Assembly (NCBI GenBank): GCA_003565195.1
Contig: PXCX01000209.1
Location: 1 to 5,475, forward strand
From: PVC group bacterium
GTDB taxonomy: Bacteria > Verrucomicrobiota > Kiritimatiellia > CAIKKV01 > PXCX01
DNA: 5,475 nucleotides
Direction: 5' to 3'
The position numbers were made by a program, and so were the translations under genes. How positions within the stretch are numbered: the stretch's first letter is position 1; every line of letters starts with the position of its first letter. Below the pieces are notes generated by a model. The model did not search any database and was not told where the DNA came from. It was given only the letters and a program-made list of their open reading frames with translations. Positions 1 through 4,823 of this stretch are shown in pieces.

Positions 1-223
1 CCTCAAAATCGTCCGGCAGGCATCCGGCGCCGGCCGCTATCGCGAGACGTTTTCCTGCCGGCGTCCCGATCATCGCAAACAACCGGTTTTCGTGCGAGCA
101 AACCGAGGCGGCGAACAATCCCGGTATACTGAATTCACCCGTCTGTTTGCGGGTTTCTATTTGTTCGGGCGTACTGTCATGGTTGCGCGCAAGCACACCC
201 AACACGTCATGGATTGCATTCAT
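1..223 (-). CDS. Unrecognised protein, N-terminal 74 residues (runs off left edge)
   Basis: An open frame begins at ATG 223-221 and stays open to the left edge, giving 74 complete codons. The protein starts MNAIHDVLGVLARNHD and the visible part ends GAGCLPDDFE. The start is supported by GGAG at 234-237, 10 nt upstream, and by a sigma70-like promoter at 265-293. I do not recognise the family. The first 30 residues are charged and probably helical, with no signal peptide or membrane segment. Residues about 33-66 are richer in small and hydrophobic residues (IPGLFAASV, FAMIGTPAGKRLAIAAGAG) and look like the start of a compact soluble domain. It has the same strand as the upstream ara-type operon but is separated from it by 161 bp holding a hairpin and its own promoter, so it is probably expressed separately. 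It is a real gene with moderate to good confidence; its function is unknown. Confidence 0.68.
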   Translation of the reverse strand, partial: MNAIHDVLGVLARNHDSTPEQIETRKQTGEFSIPGLFAASVCSHENRLFAMIGTPAGKRLAIAAGAGCLPDDFE

Positions 224-233
224 GTTATGATTT

Positions 234-237
234 CTCC
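234..237 (-). promoter_or_regulatory. Ribosome binding site of the leftmost gene
   Basis: GGAG on the minus strand lies 10 nt before the ATG at 223. It supports that ATG as the start of a gene too short within the window to be obvious. Confidence 0.55.
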
Positions 238-264
238 AGTATTTATGAATTGAAACGGGCCAAC

Positions 265-293
265 ATAATAACCATATCCCGCCTAACCCTCAA
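265..293 (-). promoter_or_regulatory. Putative sigma70-type promoter for the leftmost gene
   Basis: On the minus strand a -35 box TTGAGG (293-288, 4 of 6 to consensus) is followed by a 17-bp spacer and a -10 box TATTAT (270-265, 5 of 6). Transcription would start near 258 and give a leader of roughly 35 nt before the ATG at 223. The promoter lies just downstream of the inverted repeat at 313-346. That arrangement fits the end of one transcription unit and the start of another. It is a motif-based prediction only. Confidence 0.5.
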
Positions 294-312
294 GCCTCGA
301 AATTGGTGGACT

Positions 313-346
313 ATCCCCGAAAAATCGCGGGTGATTTTTCGGGGAT
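313..346. terminator. Perfect 14-bp inverted repeat, candidate transcription terminator
   Basis: Bases 313-326 (ATCCCCGAAAAATC) and 333-346 are exact reverse complements around a 6-nt loop, GCGGGT. The repeat lies 38 bp past the stop codon of the oxidoreductase gene, where the operon should end. Its stem has a GC-rich base and an A/T-rich upper part. There is no U-tract after the stem on either strand, so it is not a textbook intrinsic terminator. It could instead be an RNA-stabilising 3' hairpin, a Rho-associated structure or a protein-binding palindrome. Confidence 0.5.
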
Positions 347-384
347 GTTCAACTCATTTACTCCAGGAATCCATGATTAAGGAG

Positions 385-1569
385 CTAAAGCACCGGTACC
401 TCGGTTTCGCGCCCTTTTTGTTCATCGGAAAGGTAGGCGGCATAAATGGTCAGGATCGTATCGCAGGCCAGATCAAGATTGCTTTGCGGTTCTTTCCCAT
501 TGGCCATGCAGGTCATGAAATCCTGGACTTCATCCAGATAACCCATAGTAAAGTGTTCGTCCGCGGAAACTTCAGTCCAACCCTCTTTGGTGCTGATCTT
601 TTCAACCGTATAAATGTCGTCATATTGCGGTCCGCTGGGATTAAAGGTATGCGCCATCCGAACCGGACTCATCTCGCAACGGGTACGATGGTTATTGGCG
701 AAAACTTCCAGATAATCATAAATCCCGCCAAGCACAATTTCGCCGGCAATCACATCGCCGATCGTGCCGTCGTCGAAAACCACATGTATCCAGCCGTGAT
801 CCTCGGTATCGTGATATTCGGTACGGATAAATTTCTTGTCGTCATATCCCTCGATTCCTGTCAAGCGTTCGCAACGCGCGCTCACCGTACGCGGCCGGAT
901 GGGCCGCCCGAGACGAGTCATTCCTTCCACCCGCTTCAGGTAAAGCATGGCGCCCAATGGATGACACCCCTTGCCCATCAGCGAGCCCCCACCCTGATAA
1001 CGCCAGATACCATAAAGATCGGATCCCGAACCGTTATGCGATTCCTCGCCCAGCATCCGCAGAATCTGGGCGCCGGTTTTCGCGACGATTTCACGTTCTT
1101 TGCGAATCACCGGTGCATAGACGAAATTTTCGGCATAGCAGAAGACGATCCCGGCATCCCGCACGGATTGCGTCAAGGCGGCCAGTTGACGGCGCACGGT
1201 CTGCAACATGGGTTGCTTGGCATCATGATCGCCACGGTATTCAGGACCGCAATCCGGCGGTCCGAAATAACCGCTCAACGGTTTTTCGCAAATCACATGC
1301 ACCCCGGCACGGGCTGCCTCGAGAATACCATCGGCATGCAGCGCCGGCGGCGTACACAGGTCGACAACATCGATGTGCGGCAGCATGGCGGTCATATCGT
1401 CGAAAACGGGGATACCGTGTTTTTCGCCGAAATCGCGGCGGCTTTCGAGGCGTCGCGATGTCACACCGGCCAATTCCACGTCAACACCGTATACGCGCCG
1501 TAAACTGTCGACGTGAAAACAGCCGGCAAAACCTGTACCAACAATACCTACCCTTAATCTTTTGCTCAT
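385..1569 (-). CDS. Gfo/Idh/MocA-family NAD(P)-dependent oxidoreductase
   Basis: This 394-residue protein has the length and layout of the Gfo/Idh/MocA family, which are soluble dehydrogenases acting on sugars, inositols and related polyols. An N-terminal Rossmann fold opens with GIVGTGFAG (residues 8-16), the dinucleotide-binding loop. The family motif CEKPL is at 94-98, with its catalytic-type Lys at 96. The C-terminal alpha/beta domain includes YAENFVYAPVIRK (145-157) and GGGSLMGKGCHPLG (193-206), with the expected active-site His at 203. The Asp usually four residues before that His is Gly199 here. An insert of about 35 residues (100-135) follows the EKP motif. The ATG at 1569 is preceded by AAGGAA at 1580-1575, 5 nt away. 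The gene begins 40 bp after araD and is probably the last gene of the operon. The family call is firm; the substrate cannot be read from sequence, and an L-arabinose- or uronate-related sugar is only a guess from context. Confidence 0.9.
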   Translation of the reverse strand: MSKRLRVGIVGTGFAGCFHVDSLRRVYGVDVELAGVTSRRLESRRDFGEKHGIPVFDDMTAMLPHIDVVDLCTPPALHADGILEAARAGVHVICEKPLSGYFGPPDCGPEYRGDHDAKQPMLQTVRRQLAALTQSVRDAGIVFCYAENFVYAPVIRKEREIVAKTGAQILRMLGEESHNGSGSDLYGIWRYQGGGSLMGKGCHPLGAMLYLKRVEGMTRLGRPIRPRTVSARCERLTGIEGYDDKKFIRTEYHDTEDHGWIHVVFDDGTIGDVIAGEIVLGGIYDYLEVFANNHRTRCEMSPVRMAHTFNPSGPQYDDIYTVEKISTKEGWTEVSADEHFTMGYLDEVQDFMTCMANGKEPQSNLDLACDTILTIYAAYLSDEQKGRETEVPVL

Positions 1570-1591
1570 CTTCGTTCCTTTTATCGTAGCC

Positions 1592-1607
1592 GTTCACGGT
1601 TCACGGT
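1592..1607. repeat. Short 7-bp tandem repeat, about 2.3 copies of GTTCACG
   Basis: GTTCACG occurs at 1592-1598 and 1599-1605 and is followed by GT at 1606-1607. It fills part of the 40-bp spacer between araD and the oxidoreductase gene. With two copies it could be chance, but its period equals that of the 11-copy repeat at 4736-4812. Confidence 0.5.
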
Positions 1608-1609
1608 CC

Positions 1610-2311
1610 TTATTCTCTTTGTCCGTAATATGCTCCGGGCCCGTGTTTCCGGAAATAATGTTTTTCACATAAAGCCGCCGGCAACAGGTGTACCGCCGGA
1701 TTCAATGCCATGGTCTCAACGGCCATGGCGGCAACGGCTTCGAGCGCAACACTGTTTTGGACCGCCATCGCCGCATCGCGACCCCAGGTGAAAGGGCCGT
1801 GGCCAGCAACCAGCACCGCGGGACACGCCACGGGATCGCGATGCCGAAAGGCAGAGACAATGACCGCACCGGTTTCCGCCTCGTAATCATCCGTCACCTC
1901 TTTGCGGGTCAACATCCGGGTAAGCGGGATTGTTCCGTGGAAATGATCGGCATGCGTGGTCCCCAGACAAGGAATCGAGCGTCGGGCCTGGGCAAACGCG
2001 GTCGCTGCCCGGCTGTGGGTATGCGCTACGCCACCGATTCCGGGAAATGCCCGGTACAATGCCAAATGCGTCGGTGTATCGGATGACGGACGCCATTGTC
2101 CTGAACCGCTGGGTTCCCCGTTAGACAAACGTACCGATACCATTTTCGCGGGCGTCAAAGCCTCACGGGATATCCCGCTGGGTTTGATCACCATCAGTCC
2201 GCGCTCACGATCCACGCCACTTACATTGCCCCAGGTCAAAATGACCAGGCCATGATGCTCCAGATCAAGGTTCGCTTCACAAACCTGTTGTTTGAGTTGC
2301 TTTAATGTCAT
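1610..2311 (-). CDS. araD: L-ribulose-5-phosphate 4-epimerase
   Basis: The enzyme interconverts L-ribulose-5-phosphate and D-xylulose-5-phosphate, the last dedicated step of bacterial L-arabinose use; it is a cytosolic class II aldolase-fold protein needing a divalent metal. From the ATG at 2311 it has 233 residues, close to E. coli AraD (231). Family signatures are intact: LTWGNVSG near 25-32, KPSG (43-46), SSDTPTH (76-82), the metal-binding HTHSR with His97 and His99, TTHADHF with the catalytic-type Asp122, GHGPF with the third metal His171, and the C-terminal KHYFRKHG...YYGQ carrying the conserved Tyr pair (228-229). An in-frame ATG at 2356 would add 15 unconserved residues (MLCGNNNEDSGCSKI) and overlap araB, so I prefer 2311. 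That start has only a weak GAAG 3 nt upstream and lies 16 bp after the araB stop, which suggests coupled translation. The product call is very secure. Confidence 0.95.
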   Translation of the reverse strand: MTLKQLKQQVCEANLDLEHHGLVILTWGNVSGVDRERGLMVIKPSGISREALTPAKMVSVRLSNGEPSGSGQWRPSSDTPTHLALYRAFPGIGGVAHTHSRAATAFAQARRSIPCLGTTHADHFHGTIPLTRMLTRKEVTDDYEAETGAVIVSAFRHRDPVACPAVLVAGHGPFTWGRDAAMAVQNSVALEAVAAMAVETMALNPAVHLLPAALCEKHYFRKHGPGAYYGQRE

Positions 2312-2327
2312 TATCTTCGAACAACCA

Positions 2328-4025
2328 CTATCCTCGTTGTTGTTCCCGCAAAGCAATCAGATCTTTCATGATCGAATACAGATTGCCCTGCCAGTCACGG
2401 GTACCGAATGCGTCATGCAATGTCCGATACCCTTCATACAGGCGGGCATAAACAGCCGCGTTTTCCGCAATCGGAGTATACACCCGTTCACGTACACTGC
2501 ACATAACGTCTTGCGCCGCAGCGACACGGTCGTATCCCCCCGCTTCGGCGCCGGCAACCACAGCCCCGTAAATGGCCGCGCCGACCGCACAGGTCTGGTC
2601 ACTGCGCGCCACTTTCATCGGTCGCCCAGTGATATCGGCATATATCTGCATCAAAAACGGGCTCTTGACTGCCAAACCACCGCAGTTAACGACTTCCCGT
2701 ATCGGCACGCCGTATTCCTCGATCCGTCGCATAATGGTAAGTGCCCCGAACGCGGTGGCCTCCACCAGGGCACGATACACTTCGTGTAATTCCGTACGCA
2801 ACGTCTGACCCAGCAACAAACCGCCGAGCCGGACATCCGTCAGAACCGTACGATTACCGTTATTCCAGTCGAGCGCCAGAAGGCCGTGTTCGCCAGGTTT
2901 CTGTTTGGCCGCCTGTTCTTCGAGACGGCGAAAGCGTTCGCCATCCGGCACGCCGCCTGTATCCGGCGCCAGACAATGCAGTAACCAAAGGAAGATATCG
3001 CCGACCGCGGATTGGCCGGCCTCGATCGCATAATAATCCGGCAAAACCGATCCGTTCACGATACCGCAAACGCCGGGTATATCCGCCAGTTTCCGATCCG
3101 CAGGGATTACCAGCAGATCACAGGTACTTGTCCCCAGAATCTTCACCAAAACCCCTTCACGGATCCCGGCGCCGACGGCTCCCATGTGGGCATCAAACGC
3201 GCCGACCGCAACCGGAATACCGGCCGGCAACCCAAGTTTAGCGGCCCATTCGTGGGTTAACATGCCGGCCGCATGATCGGAGGTTACGGCCTGATCATAA
3301 AGATGTCCGCGTAATCGTCCCAAGGCCGGATCCAGACCATCAAGAAACTTTTTATCCGGTAAACCGCCCCATTCGTCGCAATACATGGCCTTATGGCCGG
3401 CAGCACAAATGCTGCGTGCCATGATACGCCGATCCGTCGTTCCGGTCAGAAGCGCCGGAATATAATCGCATAACTCAACAAATCCGTCGGCGGCATCGAA
3501 GACGACGGGATCAACGTTCAAACAATGCCAGATTTTACTCCAAAACCATTCCGAAGAATACACACCGCCGAATTTGGCCAGGTAATGCGGCCGCTCCTGC
3601 GCTGCATACGCCGTAATCTGGTCCGCCTCGGCGTGACTGGTATGATCTTTCCAAAGCCAGGCCATGGCATTGAGATTATCGGCGAATTCGGGTTTCAGTC
3701 CCAACGGCATACCGTCTGCATCCACCGGCAACGGCGTGCTGCCGGTCGTATCGACCCCAATACCGACAATCGAACGCGCATTAAAATCCGGCGCCCTATT
3801 GCATGCCTGATCCAAGGCAGCCGGAACCGCGGTTTCGAGTGCCCCGATATAGTCGGCTGGATGCTGACGCGCCAGGTTCGGATCGGAAGCATCCAGAAGA
3901 ATCCCCTGCTTGCCGGAAGGATAATCGAAAACAGCCGTCGCGATTTCCGAGCCGTCCGAAAGATCAACCACCACGCATCGAGCGGAATTCGTTCCATAAT
4001 CCAGGCCCAAGGCATAATGTTTCAT
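2328..4025 (-). CDS. araB: L-ribulokinase (FGGY carbohydrate kinase)
   Basis: This cytosolic kinase phosphorylates L-ribulose to L-ribulose-5-phosphate with ATP, supplying the epimerase encoded next. From the ATG at 4025 it has 565 residues, against 566 in E. coli AraB. FGGY landmarks in order: N-terminal phosphate-binding loop GLDYGTNSAR (7-16); VGIGVDTTGSTPLP (87-100); PEFADNLNAMAWLWKDHT (112-129); GGVYSSEWFWSKI (153-165); GHKAMYCDEWGGLP (210-223); GAFDAHMGAVGAG (275-287), where Asp278 is the expected catalytic base; the adenosine-site GTSTCD (298-303); EAGQSAVGDIFLW (335-347); NCGGLAVKSPFLMQ (447-460); and SDQTCAVGAAIYGAV (475-489). The order and spacing follow AraB rather than xylulokinase or glycerol kinase. 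An in-frame ATG at 4046 would add MVERRLV and place the ribosome binding site inside the gene, so 4025 is chosen. The gene lies 26 bp after the PK-C-like gene and 16 bp before araD. Confidence 0.95.
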   Translation of the reverse strand: MKHYALGLDYGTNSARCVVVDLSDGSEIATAVFDYPSGKQGILLDASDPNLARQHPADYIGALETAVPAALDQACNRAPDFNARSIVGIGVDTTGSTPLPVDADGMPLGLKPEFADNLNAMAWLWKDHTSHAEADQITAYAAQERPHYLAKFGGVYSSEWFWSKIWHCLNVDPVVFDAADGFVELCDYIPALLTGTTDRRIMARSICAAGHKAMYCDEWGGLPDKKFLDGLDPALGRLRGHLYDQAVTSDHAAGMLTHEWAAKLGLPAGIPVAVGAFDAHMGAVGAGIREGVLVKILGTSTCDLLVIPADRKLADIPGVCGIVNGSVLPDYYAIEAGQSAVGDIFLWLLHCLAPDTGGVPDGERFRRLEEQAAKQKPGEHGLLALDWNNGNRTVLTDVRLGGLLLGQTLRTELHEVYRALVEATAFGALTIMRRIEEYGVPIREVVNCGGLAVKSPFLMQIYADITGRPMKVARSDQTCAVGAAIYGAVVAGAEAGGYDRVAAAQDVMCSVRERVYTPIAENAAVYARLYEGYRTLHDAFGTRDWQGNLYSIMKDLIALREQQRG

Positions 4026-4031
4026 AACCAG

Positions 4032-4039
4032 CCTCCTTT
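4032..4039 (-). promoter_or_regulatory. Strong ribosome binding site that fixes the araB start
   Basis: AAAGGAGG on the minus strand lies 6 nt before the ATG at 4025, close to ideal. It rules against the longer in-frame start at 4046, which would leave this site inside the coding sequence. It is the strongest such site in the window. Confidence 0.8.
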
Positions 4040-4051
4040 CAACCACCTCAA

Positions 4052-4654
4052 TTACTCGCCGTCATAACGGGGCATGGCTATGAATTCGCGAATCCGTAAA
4101 TCGAAGAAGGAATGCGAATAAGCCGGCTTGATCACCACGGCGGTATCGGCGCCGCCACGCCAGCCGCCGATAGAAATCAGATCGGACTGCATATCGAGAT
4201 AACCGGCATCCGCCGCCATCAATACCGACTCAACCGCCACCTTGGTTCCGGTTGAAATCGACATATAGGCCGCCGAAATAAGCGCTTCTGAACTCCATCC
4301 GCCGAATTTCTGCTGCAGCGCACTGCTGACCGCGCCCATCAGACTGTGGGTGCCGCGGTATATCTTAACACCTTTGGCACGGGCTTTTTCAACGGTTGGC
4401 AGATGTGGCGCCCGGATTTTACCCCCAGGCCGTTGCACATATATTTCCTGATCGACGGCATGCATCATGACACCAACGATGGTTTCCATTTCCGGCATCG
4501 TTTCGGCGCATGTCAACGCCATTTGCCCGGTCGTGGTCGCCACGACCAGTTGTTTGATACCGAGCGTTGCCGCGCGTTGTTTGGCCGCTTCCAGCGTCGC
4601 TTCCGTATTCTGTACCCCGGCCCGGTCATGATAGGATACGTTTAAGGTTGTCAT
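4052..4654 (-). CDS. Stand-alone pyruvate kinase alpha/beta (C-terminal) domain protein
   Basis: This 200-residue soluble protein resembles the free-standing homologues of the pyruvate kinase C-terminal domain (PK_C, alpha/beta). It lacks the catalytic TIM barrel, so it should not transfer phosphate itself; these homologues are generally uncharacterised. Visible features: NTEATLEAAKQRAATLGIKQLVVATTTG (16-43), a helix followed by a beta strand and a Thr/Gly-rich loop typical of this fold; VEKARAKGVKIYRGTHSLMGAVSSALQQKFGG (88-119); VAVESVLMAADAGYL (139-153); and a conserved-looking tail with GGWRGGADTAVVIKPAYSHSFFDLRIREFIAMPR (163-196). In full-length pyruvate kinases this domain holds the allosteric site, so ligand sensing is conceivable but unproven. 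The ATG at 4654 has AGGAG 5 nt upstream. It is the first gene of the apparent ara operon, 26 bp ahead of araB. There is no signal peptide or membrane segment. The family call is good; the function is unknown. Confidence 0.85.
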   Translation of the reverse strand: MTTLNVSYHDRAGVQNTEATLEAAKQRAATLGIKQLVVATTTGQMALTCAETMPEMETIVGVMMHAVDQEIYVQRPGGKIRAPHLPTVEKARAKGVKIYRGTHSLMGAVSSALQQKFGGWSSEALISAAYMSISTGTKVAVESVLMAADAGYLDMQSDLISIGGWRGGADTAVVIKPAYSHSFFDLRIREFIAMPRYDGE

Positions 4655-4735
4655 ACGATCTCCTGATTTCCGTGGCTAATATCTTCTGAAACATTTGGTG
4701 ACTTATTCCGGCACTTCTGCCAAAACAACCAAGCG
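4655..4735. other. Leader region of the ara-type operon
   Basis: These 81 bp separate the heptamer repeat from the first operon gene. They contain AGGAG at 4664-4660, which serves that gene, and a weak 4-bp stem (GGCA/TGCC) at 4710-4721. I see no convincing sigma70 promoter here: the best pairing, TTGTTT with TAAGTC at 17 bp, is poor. The operon promoter may use another sigma factor, lie upstream within or beyond the repeat, or be shared with the sulfatase gene. Confidence 0.35.
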
Positions 4736-4812
4736 GTCTGTAGTCTGTAGTCTGCGGTCTGCAGTCTGCAGTCTGTAGTCTGCGGTCTGTAGTCTGCGGT
4801 CTGTAGTCTGCG
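4736..4812. repeat. Tandem repeat, 11 copies of a 7-bp unit (GTCTGYR)
   Basis: Eleven uninterrupted 7-bp units fill this stretch, each GTCTG followed by TA, CG or CA. The endings in order are TA, TA, CG, CA, CA, TA, CG, TA, CG, TA, CG. The last six units are three exact copies of the 14-mer GTCTGTAGTCTGCG (4771-4812), so the array seems to have grown recently by 14-bp steps. It lies 11 bp past the sulfatase stop codon and 81 bp before the start of the next gene. The minus strand through the array has no stop codon in any frame, whereas the plus strand contains TAG. The tandem structure is read directly; its role is unknown. Confidence 0.95.
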
Positions 4813-4823
4813 GCTTTACCGCC

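Noticed and set aside
214..1503. A 429-codon open frame on the plus strand opposite the oxidoreductase gene.
   Set aside because: It is antisense to a clear Gfo/Idh/MocA gene, has no recognisable domain, and its composition (rich in His, Arg, Ile and Phe) is what the reverse reading of a real gene gives. Its length results from codon bias of the true gene.
3525..4067. A 180-codon plus-strand open frame opposite the start of araB.
   Set aside because: It lies wholly opposite the well-conserved N-terminal part of araB and its leader, and shows no family motif.
4736..4812. CRISPR array.
   Set aside because: The units are 7 bp and directly abut with no spacers, so this is a simple tandem repeat.
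4655..4823. A sigma70 promoter for the ara operon.
   Set aside because: No -35/-10 pair with reasonable matches and spacing was found. TTGTTT with TAAGTC is too weak to list as a feature.
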